Part shown: piece by piece, positions 1-8,348 of the stretch
Layout of the letters: each line of letters opens with the position of its first letter
Numbering within the stretch: position 1 is the stretch's first letter
Source: Phycisphaerae bacterium
Lineage (GTDB): Bacteria; Planctomycetota; Phycisphaerae; Tepidisphaerales; Tepidisphaeraceae
NCBI GenBank assembly: GCA_030448225.1
Contig: JAUJNJ010000007.1
Span: 1 to 64,000 of the forward strand
Direction: 5' to 3'
Length of the DNA stretch: 64,000 nt
The notes under the pieces: generated by a model
Told to the model about the DNA's origin: nothing
The model's input: only the letters and a program-made list of their open reading frames with translations
Database searches by the model: none
Made by a program: the position numbers and the translations under genes

Positions 1-213
1 AGTAAATCGGACGCGGTCTTGCAGAAGCTGTTGGTCCTTCTTAGAAAGATTACTCATCCGCGAGGGATCGGCGACGAGTTTGCCGTACACCCAGTCGCGT
101 ACCTGCTGGGCCCGGAATGTGGGCCAGCCCCACGCCCGGACGGCGGCGTCGAACTGGGCCGCGTCGAGGGCGAAAAAGTAGAGTTGCGGCGACAGGTCGG
201 GAGCGGACGGCAT
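1..213 (-). CDS. rlmN: 23S rRNA (adenine2503-C2)-methyltransferase RlmN, N-terminal fragment
   Basis: The minus strand reads 71 codons from an ATG at 211-213 to the window edge without a stop. Residues about 28-50 contain FRAQQVRDWVYGKLVADPS followed by MSNLSKKDQQLL. This is the helical N-terminal signature of RlmN (usual form: RAKQ, then W, then a short linker, then MTNLPK). RlmN is a cytoplasmic radical SAM enzyme that methylates A2503 of 23S rRNA and A37 of some tRNAs. The radical-SAM CxxxCxxC core would lie beyond position 1, so it cannot be checked. Cfr/RlmN relatives share this N-terminus, but RlmN is the housekeeping member. Confidence 0.8.
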   Translation of the reverse strand, partial: MPSAPDLSPQLYFFALDAAQFDAAVRAWGWPTFRAQQVRDWVYGKLVADPSRMSNLSKKDQQLLQDRVRFT

Positions 214-530
214 ATGATGTGATACGCTAAAGGGTTGGGTCAGGTTGCGTCGGGCTCGCGGGGATTTGCCGACGACAGGGCGTACGACAGGGCCTACGCG
301 AGGGCACGCAGGACGCCCTGCGCGGCCGGCGGCGACGGCCGAGGCCGACGTGGGCCCCGAAACGCGGCGGGGCGGGCGGCGTTCTGACGCGAGGGGCGTC
401 GCGAAGGGGAGCCCGTCCCGGCCAATCGGCGGGCGAGCGGCCGCCCCATACGTGGTCCCCGGACGGAGTCTGGCGGCCGCGAGAGGTGTTTTGCGGAAAG
501 CGTGGGCCGGAACGTGTTTTACGGAACGCG

Positions 531-619
531 ATTCGCGGGGCATAATTGATTCGCGAGCTATACTTGCTTCGCGAGATTTACTTGAGTCGCGATTTACTTG
601 AGTCGCGAGGCATAACTTG
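531..619. repeat. Degenerate tandem repeat, five units of about 18 bp
   Basis: Five adjacent units (531-548, 549-566, 567-584, 585-600, 601-619) share a pattern near TTCGCGAGNNATACTTG, with lengths of 18, 18, 18, 16 and 19 bp. They lie in the 540-bp gap between divergent rlmN and the sigma-factor gene, about 140 bp before the sigma start. The rest of the gap (214-530) is GC-rich and shows no convincing gene. At about 683-722 a second small direct repeat, GCGGTTGACGGGC, occurs twice just before the sigma gene. The array is too short and lacks spacers, so it is not a CRISPR. It could be a protein-binding array or a slippage product. Confidence 0.75.
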
Positions 620-754
620 AGGCCGCTGGTCAGGTTGAGCCCGCCAATCGGTGTGAGCGTGTCGGTTAACCGGCGGGGGTTGTTCGCGGTTGACGGGCTG
701 AACAGTTTTGGCGGTTGACGGGCGGGACGGTAATTGGTCTGCTGGAGAAGTGCA

Positions 755-1510
755 ATGAACACGTCCACATACAACCAGGGCGGCAACGGCCGCCGGGCGA
801 ACGGTGAGGACGGGGGCGCGGCGATGATGCCGGGCGGCGGGCACGGCACCGGCCAGGGGGAGGGCGCGGCCGCCGGCTCGCTGCACTACCCCCCCGTAGG
901 ACGGATGGACCGCACCGACGAACAACTCCTGTCCGACTACCGCCACGGCGACAAGGCCAGCTTCGGCGACTTGGTGGGGCGTTACCAGCGCGAGTTGTAC
1001 CATTTCCTGGTCAGGTTCCTGGGCAACCGGGCGTCGGCGGAAGATGTGTTCCAGGAGACGTTTTTGCAGGTGCACCAGTCGGCCGAGCAATTCGACCCGC
1101 AGCGGCGGTTCAGGCCGTGGCTGTTCACGATCGCGGCGAACAAGGCGCGCGATTTAATTCGCTCCCAGGCGCGGCGGCCGACCAACCCCTTGCAGGCGTC
1201 GATCAGCCCCGGCGACGAGGAGAGCGGCGAGTTCATCGACCTGATGAAATCGACCACCGCCCTGCCGTCCGATCCGATGGAACGGCAGGAACTCCAGCAG
1301 CAGGTCCAGCAGACCGTGACAGCCATGCCGGAACATCTCCGGGAAATTCTTCTGCTCAGTTATTTCCACCAATTCCCGTATAAACAGATCAGCGAGATCC
1401 TCGATATTCCGCTCGGAACTGTTAAAAGTCGCCTCCACGCGGCGGTCGCGCATTTCGCAGACCGGTGGCGGGCGTCGAACACCAAGCGCCCGGGTGGCGT
1501 AGGCAGTTAA
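755..1510 (+). CDS. ECF-like RNA polymerase sigma factor (sigma-70 family)
   Basis: The protein has 251 residues from the ATG at 755, which is preceded by GGAGAAG at good spacing. An in-frame start 21 bp upstream lacks such a site. After about 45 Gly-rich residues comes region 2 (LVGRYQRELYHFLVRFLGN, then DVFQETFLQVH and FRPWLFTIAANKARDLIR) and, after an acidic linker, region 4 (MPEHLREILLLSYFHQFPY, then a helix-turn-helix ending GTVKSRLHAAVA). Two sigma domains without region 3 are typical of ECF factors. The Gly-rich N-terminal extension is unusual. The small gene 106 bp downstream could be a regulatory partner, but it is not a recognisable anti-sigma factor. The target promoters are unknown. 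Confidence 0.85.
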   Translation: MNTSTYNQGGNGRRANGEDGGAAMMPGGGHGTGQGEGAAAGSLHYPPVGRMDRTDEQLLSDYRHGDKASFGDLVGRYQRELYHFLVRFLGNRASAEDVFQETFLQVHQSAEQFDPQRRFRPWLFTIAANKARDLIRSQARRPTNPLQASISPGDEESGEFIDLMKSTTALPSDPMERQELQQQVQQTVTAMPEHLREILLLSYFHQFPYKQISEILDIPLGTVKSRLHAAVAHFADRWRASNTKRPGGVGS

Positions 1511-1616
1511 AGAGGGATCGAGGGCTCGAGCCGTTGCGTAGGGCGGCGAGCAAGTGATCTTGTTCCGTGGCGGGCTTGTTGACGGGCGGCCCGCGTCGAG
1601 AAGTTGGGGTTCAACC

Positions 1617-1892
1617 ATGAGCGTTAGACTTGGATCGGAAGACCGGCGTGCGATCGATCTGATTCTGGATCAGGGGCAATCGGGCGTGGGGTTCACCGAG
1701 GCGACGGTCGATCAGTCGCGCGTCAGCAGCGCGCACGACGTCCTGAAGATGCTCGACCTGTTCGCCGCCGACGAGCCCGCACCGGACCTGCTGACGCGCA
1801 CGATGCACCGCGTCGGTGCCGAGCCCGCCACCGCCGCCGCGATCTCGGCGTTTGGCCAAACGATCACCGCCGGGCAGCAAGCCCACGCTTAA
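1617..1892 (+). CDS. Small hypothetical protein downstream of the sigma factor
   Basis: This 91-residue protein begins MSVRLGSEDRRAIDLILDQG at the ATG at 1617. It is soluble, has no transmembrane segment or cysteine pair, and matches no family I recognise. The middle (SSAHDVLKMLDLFAADEPAP) is predicted to be helical, and the tail is Ala-rich. An open frame reaches upstream to 1554, but the ATG at 1617 gives the more protein-like N-terminus. It follows the sigma gene by 106 bp on the same strand and is followed by the strong terminator at 2012-2056. Cotranscription with the sigma factor is therefore plausible. A role as its antagonist or cofactor would be a guess. Confidence 0.6.
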   Translation: MSVRLGSEDRRAIDLILDQGQSGVGFTEATVDQSRVSSAHDVLKMLDLFAADEPAPDLLTRTMHRVGAEPATAAAISAFGQTITAGQQAHA

Positions 1893-2011
1893 CGCAGTTG
1901 CGGTGATTCCGCCCACTCGATGGACGGCCCTGCACCGGCCGGCTTCGTGGGCGGTCATACCGACTGAAGCGAGCGGCTTCTAATGAAGCCCTTAAAGATG
2001 AACGAAACGCG

Positions 2012-2056
2012 ACGCGTGAGTCGTGCCGATTGCGGCATGACTCACGCGTTTTTTTT
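2012..2056 (+). terminator. Strong rho-independent terminator ending the sigma-factor unit
   Basis: A 17-bp stem (2012-2028 against 2033-2049) has one G-T-type mismatch and a four-base loop. It is followed by eight T residues on the plus strand (2049-2056), so it acts on plus-strand transcription from the sigma/small-protein unit. The last codons and the TGA of bioF, on the opposite strand, lie inside the right arm. The stem therefore does double duty as coding DNA. Confidence 0.92.
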
Positions 2057-3316
2057 GATCCGCATCACGGCGTCGATCAGGTGGTCTACGTCCTCGTCGG
2101 TGTGCTCGCTCGATAACGTGACTCGCAGGCGACTACCGCCGCGGGGCACGGTCGGCGGGCGGACGGCGAGCACCCAGATCCCCTCGTCTTGAAGAGACGC
2201 CGCCGCGTCGAGGGCGGCTCGTTCGGTGCCGAGGAGGATGGGCACGATCGGCGAACTTTTTTCGCCCGCGGCTCCGATCGCGCCTCGCACGCGCGACGAC
2301 AGGGCCCGCAGCCGCGCCTGCCGCTGCGGTTCGCGTTCCAGCACGTCGAGCGCGGCGATCGCGCCGGCTGCGATGCACGCCGGCAGACTTGTTGAGTAGA
2401 CGTAGGCCCGGCCGCGGTTGACGACGAGATCGCAAAAGTCGCGCGAGCCGCACACCGCCCCGCCGTAGCAGCCGAGGGCTTTGGAGAGCGTGACGATCGT
2501 CGCGTCGACCGCCGGCCCCACCCCGAGTTCCGCCGCCAGCCCCGCGCCGCGTTCGCCGTAGACGCCGCTGCCGTGCGCCTCGTCGAGCAGCAGGAAGAAC
2601 GGCCGCTCCGCCTTCAGGCGGGCGAGGCCGCGGAGGTCGGCGGCGTCGCCGTCCATGCTGAAGATCGATTCGGTGATTACGACTTGCGGCTCGCCTGCCG
2701 GCGTCTCGATGAGCAACCGCCGGAGCTTGTCGAGCCCGTTGTGCGGGAAGACGCGATACGGCAACCCGGTGCCGCGGACGGCGTCGACGATGGAGGCGTG
2801 GACGAGTTTGTCCAGCAGAAACCGGACGCCGCGCCCCATGCCCGCGAGCGACGCGATCGCCTGCACCGCCGCGAGGTTAGCGACGTACCCGCTTCCGAGC
2901 AGCACGGCCGCCTCCGTCTGCTTCCACAGCGCGAGGCGACGCTCGGCCTCGGCATGATGACGGGTGTAACCGCTGATGAGGGCGGACGCGCCGCTGCCCA
3001 CTCCCTCGGTTCCGGCGGCGGACCGGACGGCGGTGATGACGTCGGGGTGGTGGCTGAGGCCGAGGTAGTCGTTCGAGGCGAAGTTGACGAGTCGCCGGCC
3101 GTCGTCGCGCTCGACGTGCGTCGCGTCGACGTGCCGGATCGCCCGGCGGGCGCGGAGGAGGTCCGACGCCCGGAGGCGCTGAAGTTCGTCGCGGATGAGC
3201 GGGGAAAGGTCAGACCCGGCGGACCGGACGGCCGCCGCGTCGGACGAAGGCGGCGCGGTCGCCGGCACGGGGGGCTCGACCGTGCGGTCGTCTGCTACAT
3301 CCGACACCGGCTTCAC
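2042..3316 (-). CDS. bioF: 8-amino-7-oxononanoate synthase
   Basis: This is an intact 424-residue PLP-dependent alpha-oxoamine synthase. It condenses pimeloyl-ACP or -CoA with alanine in biotin synthesis. Family landmarks are NFASNDYLGLSHHP near residue 78, the DEAHGSGVYGERGAG cofactor-pocket motif, and TIVTLSKALGCYGGAV carrying the Schiff-base lysine. The GTG start lies directly after the TAG of the HU gene, implying translational coupling. About 35 low-complexity N-terminal residues precede the fold, so a later start is possible. The 3' end overlaps the plus-strand terminator. The related enzymes 2-amino-3-ketobutyrate ligase and serine palmitoyltransferase share the fold, but BioF fits best. 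No other biotin gene is in the window. Confidence 0.85.
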   Translation of the reverse strand: MKPVSDVADDRTVEPPVPATAPPSSDAAAVRSAGSDLSPLIRDELQRLRASDLLRARRAIRHVDATHVERDDGRRLVNFASNDYLGLSHHPDVITAVRSAAGTEGVGSGASALISGYTRHHAEAERRLALWKQTEAAVLLGSGYVANLAAVQAIASLAGMGRGVRFLLDKLVHASIVDAVRGTGLPYRVFPHNGLDKLRRLLIETPAGEPQVVITESIFSMDGDAADLRGLARLKAERPFFLLLDEAHGSGVYGERGAGLAAELGVGPAVDATIVTLSKALGCYGGAVCGSRDFCDLVVNRGRAYVYSTSLPACIAAGAIAALDVLEREPQRQARLRALSSRVRGAIGAAGEKSSPIVPILLGTERAALDAAASLQDEGIWVLAVRPPTVPRGGSRLRVTLSSEHTDEDVDHLIDAVMRIKKNA

Positions 3317-3742
3317 CTACGCGCCGGTGCCTTCGGTCACGCTCTGCCCCTGGCCGCCGGCGTTCTCATCGTCGGCCTCGTCGCGATCGTCTTCCTCACT
3401 CGCCGCTTCGGACATCTCGTCGATGTCGCCCGCCTCGTCGTCGATGGCGGCGCCGGTCAACTCGCCGAGGCGCTGCTTCATCAGCCGGCCGACCTTGAAC
3501 TTCACGGTGCGCTTCTCGGGGACGGCGACGGGCTCGAGCGTCTTGGGGTTCTGCGCCTTGCGGGCCTTGCGGAGCTTCGTCTCGAACACGCCGAAGTCAC
3601 GGAACTCCAAGCGGTTCCCCCGACCCAGTTCGTTCACGATCTCGTCCAGAAACTGTTGAACGACCTTCTTCACCAGCACCCGCCGACTTCCGGTGCTGTC
3701 GGCAATACGGTCAATCAACTCTTTCTTGGTGATCGTTGCCAT
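3317..3742 (-). CDS. HU/IHF-family DNA-binding protein with acidic C-terminal tail
   Basis: The protein has 141 residues. Residues 1-95 are a normal HU fold (MATITKKELIDRIADSTG, then LEFRDFGVFETKLRKARKAQ, then VPEKRTVKFKVGRLMKQRL). About 45 extra residues follow, rich in Asp and Glu (for example SEEDDRDEADDEN). HU is a nucleoid protein that bends DNA as a dimer. The acidic tail is not part of the standard 90-residue protein and could shield the DNA-binding arms, which is inference. The ATG at 3742 is preceded by GAGGGAG. bioF follows with no gap. Confidence 0.88.
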   Translation of the reverse strand: MATITKKELIDRIADSTGSRRVLVKKVVQQFLDEIVNELGRGNRLEFRDFGVFETKLRKARKAQNPKTLEPVAVPEKRTVKFKVGRLMKQRLGELTGAAIDDEAGDIDEMSEAASEEDDRDEADDENAGGQGQSVTEGTGA

Positions 3743-3924
3743 AGCTCCCTCAAATAACGCTCTAAAACGCGATGGGTAACAGACTTAATCAATATGCCGA
3801 TGGGGAGAGGTAATTGCAACTGGTAAATCGCGTTCTCACAAATGAGTTACGCGCGGCCGTAGAAGCCGGGACGTGCGGTGACGACTCAGCGGCCGCCGGT
3901 AGCGGTGGGTAGGCGGCGTGAGGA

Positions 3925-4323
3925 CTAGCGGTAGCGTACGCCGACCTTCGTGCTGACGGCCCGGCGTTCGTAGCGGTCGCGGAACGAGTTGTCGCTCTGG
4001 CGGTCTTCCCAGCGCAGCGCGTAGTACTCGGCCACGCCCTCGTCGTAACCGAGAAACGCGCTCCGCTCGCGCCCTTCGCGGGACAAATCCAGCGGCTCGC
4101 GGTACGTGTCGTCGTTGGGCAAGTCGAACGCGAGCGTTGAAGCGGCGACGGGTTCGTACGCGTCGCTTACGAAATCGGCCTCGGCTTCCATGTCTACGTC
4201 GGCGGCTAGAGCCGGCGCCGCTTGGAGGTCAACCACCGTCGACCGCTCGGCGCGCGGGGCGGGCGAGTTCGAGGCACAACCGCAGACGACGGCGAGGGCG
4301 CAAACGGCGAGGAGTCGAGACAT
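3925..4323 (-). CDS. Small putative lipoprotein, function unknown
   Basis: This 132-residue protein starts MSRLLAVCALAVVCGCAS, a type II signal peptide with a lipobox-like VVCGC. It should therefore be lipid-anchored outside the cytoplasmic membrane. The mature part is hydrophilic and acidic, with a C-terminal stretch rich in Arg and aromatics (YYALRWEDRQSDNSFRDRYE). I recognise no domain. Upstream of its start (4324-4511) I see no gene or clear promoter. Confidence 0.65.
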   Translation of the reverse strand: MSRLLAVCALAVVCGCASNSPAPRAERSTVVDLQAAPALAADVDMEAEADFVSDAYEPVAASTLAFDLPNDDTYREPLDLSREGRERSAFLGYDEGVAEYYALRWEDRQSDNSFRDRYERRAVSTKVGVRYR

Positions 4324-4511
4324 GTCCTGCCGGGATCACAAAGCGGGTGCCAGACGATAGGTGCGCGGGCGCGACTGCCATTTCGGTGCCGCACGACCGC
4401 TTCGCATCAAGAAGGGCGCACGCCGGTTGTCCCGGATGATGCGTGGCCGCCACAAGGGGCGTGTAGCGCCGCGGCAACGCGCTCGGGTATTCGGTGCGTT
4501 CGATGCTCGCT

Positions 4512-5511
4512 TCAGATCTGAAAGTCCAGCGCGTACTCCGCCCGGCCGTCCGGTTTCGGTCGCCGGTCGCGGTACTTCAGCTTCGGCGGTTCGGCGCTGA
4601 CCTGGTTGAGCGGCGGGACGCTCATCGTGATGAAGACGTTGCCGCCGATCACCGCGCCTTGCCCGATCACCGTGTCGCCGCCGAGGATCGTGGCGCCGGC
4701 GTAGATGGTGACGTTGTCCTCGATCTTCGGGTGCCGCTTGTGGCCGCGGAGGCGCTGGCCGTAGCCGGGCGCGAGCGCGCCGAGCGTCACGCCCTGGTAG
4801 ATCTTGACGTTATCGCCGATCTCGGCCGTCTCGCCGATCACCACGCCGGTGCCGTGGTCGATGAAGAAGCTGCGGCCGAGCCGGGCCGCCGGGGTGGATG
4901 TCGATGCCGGTGAGGCTGTGCGCGTACTCGGTCATGATCCGCGGCAGCAGCGGCACGTCGAGCTTGTAGAACTCGTGCGCGAGGGCGCTGCACCGAAGAT
5001 CGCGAACAGCCCGGGGTAGCAGAAGATCGTCTCGTCGGTGTTCTGGGCGGCGGGGTCGCCGTCGAAGGCGCGGCCTGCACGTCGTCGGCGAGCATCTCGC
5101 GGACGGCGGGATGCGGTCGAAGATCGTCGCCACCACTTCCCGCCGCCCGGCGCGTCGCAGGCGGTGCAGAGCCGCGTCGGTGTCGAGCTGGCCGGGCAGC
5201 TTCTTCTGGTACCGCAGGCAGAGGCGGGTCTGGTCGAACAGCATGTCCGACAGCTCGATCACGAGTCGCTTTGAGCTGAAACGGCAGGTTCTCCGCCGTC
5301 AGCCCCTGCTTGCCGAAGTAGCCGGGGAACATCACCTGCCGCAGCAGCTTGATGCTCTCGACGATCACGTCCCGGCTCGGCAGGATCACCCGGTTGAGGT
5401 GTTGCATCCCCGTCGCCGGCCTTTACGCTCCGGGACGATGGCGTCGACCACCTCCGGCAGCCGGCGGTTGAGTTCGTTGCGGTCGAGTCGCGTTGCGGAT
5501 TCGGTTAGCAC
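4512..5511 (-). CDS. cysE: Serine O-acetyltransferase (frameshifted in this sequence)
   Basis: CysE acetylates serine to O-acetylserine, the acceptor used by cysteine synthase. The C-terminal piece (4844 down to 4512) is a left-handed beta-helix with hexapeptide turns: [20 protein letters not shown], then [20 protein letters not shown]. Upstream pieces in other frames give [44 protein letters not shown] and [14 protein letters not shown], in the right order. At least four single-base shifts are needed. The start is taken as the GTG at 5509-5511. The long helical N-terminal domain is typical of the planctomycete/EpsC-like form. cysH, cysC and cysK lie within 18 kb on the same strand. Confidence 0.82.
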
Positions 5512-5794
5512 GCCCGCTCTCCTGTGTAACGCTCGGTCGAAGCAGTCGGACGCGCTTGGCATCCGCGGGAAATAGGCCGTGATCCGCCGCCGCTCACCTG
5601 CTCCGACGTGAGACGATGACGGGCACGCGGCGGATTCGACAAAGCTCTGCTCTAAGACGGCCGACGGTTGCAGACGGACGGACGAAGGCGAGGCCTGACA
5701 CGGCCGTCGCCGCGCGTAGATCTTACGCGCGGCCCGTACAGGTACACGGCGGGCGGACGATCGGACGGCTGGGTCTGTCACCGTAGTCCATGAT

Positions 5795-7340
5795 ATGCCT
5801 TGCCTGACGGCCCGCAACAATAATGGCCGCCCGCGGTTCAAAGCCAACGACCGGCCGGGGTTACGCCAACGCGAACGGGACAAGACGCGCGAGCTGCCTG
5901 CGATCGGCGTGTCGGGGATGCGGGGGACGATCGGCGGCACGCTCACGCCGGCCGTCGTCACGCGGATGGCGTCGGCGTTCGCCGCGGATGAAGGAGTCGG
6001 GCGGGCCGCCGGCGAACGGCACGCACCCGCGCGTCGTCGTCGGCCGCGACTCGCGCGCCCCAGCGGCTTCTGGGTCCGCGACGCCGCCGCCGCCGCCCTG
6101 CTCGCCAGCGGCATCGAGGTGATCGACCTCGACGTCGTCACCACGCCCGGCGTCGCCATGATGGTGAAGCACACCGCCGCCGACGCCGGCGTGGTCATCA
6201 CCGCGTCGCACAACCTGATCGAGTGGAACGGCATGAAGTTCCTCGGCCGGGCCCAGACCGCGCTCCCCGCCGACGCCGCCCGCGTGAAGCAACTGTACGA
6301 CGAGAACCGGACGGCGTACGTGCCGGTGCAGCAACTCGTCCCGCCGAGCCGCTACGCCGACCCCGTCAGCCCTCCCCCGTGCCGCCGCCACGCCCGCCGC
6401 GGCGAACTTCACGCCGCCGACGCGCAACAGCGAGACGCACGCTGCACGAAGCCGCGTGCTCGACTACGTCGACGTGCTGGGCATCTCCAGCAAGCGATAC
6501 AAGGTCGTGCCGACAGCGTCAACGCGCCGGGTGCGTGCCCGGGCGCGACGCTGCTGAGCAAGCTGGGGTGCCAGATCATCCAGATCAACGGCACGCCCAA
6601 CGGTCTGTTCCCCCACGAGCCCGAGCCGATCGCCAAGAACCTCACCGGCCTGTCCGACGAGGTCCGCCGCCAGAAGGCCGCCGTCGGCTTCGCGCAGGAC
6701 CCCGACGCCGACCGCCTGGCGATCGTCGACGAGCACGGCGTCTACATCGGGGAGGAGTACTCGCTGCTGCTGGCGGCAAAAGCTGTGCTGTCGAAGAAGC
6801 CGGGGATGGTCGTGGCGAATTTGTCGACGAGCCGGATGATCGACGACATCGCGTCGCGCCCAGCACGACGGCCGCGTGATCCGCACGCCCGTCGGCGAGG
6901 CGAACGTGATCCAGGCGATGCTGGCCGGCGGGTCGACGATCGGCGGCGAGGGCAACGGCGCGCCATCGACCCGGCATCGTGCCCGGCCGCGACAGCCTCG
7001 TCGCGATGGCGTACGTCCTGCAACTCATGGCGAGCACCTGGTACGAGCATCAGCGGGCTCGTGGCCGACCTGCCGCGTTACGAGATCGTCAAGACGAAGT
7101 TCGAGTGCCGCCGCGAGGACGCCGAGCGCGCGGTGATGGCGATCAAGCGGCGGTTCGCGTCGGAAAAGGTCGACACGCAGGACGGCATCCGCATCGACCG
7201 GGCTGCCGACCGCACGTGGGTCCACGCCTGCCCGAGCAACACCGAGCCGATCATGCATCATCGCCGAGGCCCCCGACCTATGCTCGCCGAGGAGAAGATC
7301 GCCACGGTGCCGCGTGGTGGACGAAGTGCTCGGAAAGTGA
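5795..7340 (+). CDS. Phosphohexomutase (phosphoglucosamine/phosphomannomutase family, frameshifted)
   Basis: The alpha-D-phosphohexomutase domains appear in order across several frames: IGVSGMRGTIGGTLTP, HPRVVVGRDSR, the phosphoserine loop VVITASHNLIEWNGMKFLG, the metal loop DPDADRLAIVDE, the sugar loop GGEGNGA, and the phosphate-binding end with CPSNTEP. The enzyme interconverts hexose 1- and 6-phosphates through a phosphoserine intermediate. The sequence does not settle whether it is GlmM or a PMM/PGM. Shifts occur near 6000, 6060, 6370-6500, 6860, 6960 and 7040. The end at 7340 restores a C-terminus reading VVDEVLGK. The gene is divergent from cysE, and the 283-bp gap between them (5512-5794) shows nothing else. 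Confidence 0.8.
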
Positions 7341-7380
7341 CCCCACCGCGCGTAGCAGGTTTCACGACTAGGAAAAATTA

Positions 7381-7458
7381 GCCACCGATGGGGCACCGAT
7401 GAACACCGATTGAAGAACCGCCCTTCTCATCGGTGTTCATCGGTGCCCCATCGGCGGC
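7381..7458. repeat. Intergenic inverted repeat, 30-bp arms
   Basis: Arms 7381-7410 and 7429-7458 pair with a single mismatch around an 18-base loop. Each arm is itself built from ACCGATG-type short repeats. It lies just after the phosphohexomutase. There is no T run, so a pure terminator role is not evident. It belongs to a set of unrelated palindromic intergenic elements in this window. Confidence 0.85.
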
Positions 7459-7516
7459 TAAGACTCTCCGACGACAATGCACACGCGCCGCTCGCAATGC
7501 GACGGGTGGCCTTGAT

Positions 7517-8103
7517 CTACCCCTGCGCCACCGGCTCGCCGCGGCCACGGCGGAGGCGGGCGAGGCGGCGGCCGATCCAGATCAGCAAGCCCCCCCCACG
7601 GCGGGGGGGTCTGCGGCCCACAGCCCCGCCCGCCCGCCCCACCCCGTCCCACAGTGGTCAGTGAGGGTGACACCGACCGGGTGCCCCATCGCGCCGGGGG
7701 TGGCGCCGGCGCCGGCGCCCGCGGCGGCGGCCCCCGCCGCCCCGCCCCCCGCCCCCCCGCCGCCGGCGCCGGGGGCGGCGGCCCACTTCACAACCGGGTG
7801 GAGTTGGTCGCCGCCGGGCAGCAGCGCGGCCGTGGCGACCGTGCCGGCGACGACGGCGGCGGGCGAGGCGATCGTGTCGAGCAGGTGGTCGACGACCGGG
7901 ATGTAGTACCCGCCGACCTCCATCGCCGCCGCCACCGACAGCGTGGCGATCGCCGGCCCCGACCCGACCCACTCCATCCCCTCCCCCGGCTTCAGCCAAC
8001 CCGCGGCCGCCCCGAGCGACAGCCCGAGTAGCGGCAGGAACACCCGGAACCCGCAGGCGGCCGCCAGGGCGACGCCGGCGCAGACGGCGAGCAACATGTC
8101 CAT
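7517..8103 (-). CDS. DUF4126-family membrane protein (frameshifted in a G/C run)
   Basis: The ATG at 8103 begins MDMLLAVCAGVALAAACGFRV, the first hydrophobic segment of DUF4126 proteins. The family core follows (FLPLLGLSLG, then YYIPVVDHLLDTIASPAAVV). Further hydrophobic stretches suggest four or five membrane helices. The published-style C-terminus (GLLIWIGRRLARLRRGR, stop at 7517) is found only after a frame change in the homopolymers around 7589-7660. Without that change the frame runs to 7582 with a meaningless tail. The function of the family is unknown. Confidence 0.75.
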
Positions 8104-8184
8104 GCGGAGAAGTCTATCGTGCCGAGCCCGCTGGGAGGTACTGCCGTTCGCGGGCGGACCGCGGTGGTGGTGGTGAAACGGGGG

Positions 8185-8348
8185 ATTGAACCACGGAGAC
8201 ACGGAGACACGGAGGAAGATAGTGAGAGCGAAGATGGAGGATGGAAGATAGAGGATGGAGGAATCGAGCAGATGCGTGTCGCATTTCCTCCACCCTCCAC
8301 CCTCCACCCTCGTCTTCTCCTCCTACCTCCGTGTCTCCGTGGTTCAAT
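8185..8348. repeat. Inverted repeat of the ACCACGGAGACACGGAG type
   Basis: The left arm (8185-8214) and right arm (8326-8348) are reverse complements over about 22 bp and flank roughly 110 bp of purine/pyrimidine-biased filler with GGATGGA and CCTCCACC runs. The right arm overlaps the last codons of the TPR membrane-protein gene. A related half-element sits at 14435-14457. Elements of this type are known informally as scattered extragenic palindromes in planctomycete and other environmental genomes. The family identity is my recollection, not a search. Confidence 0.8.

Noticed and set aside
531..619. CRISPR array
   Set aside because: The units are adjacent, degenerate and only about 18 bp, with no spacers and no cas gene nearby.
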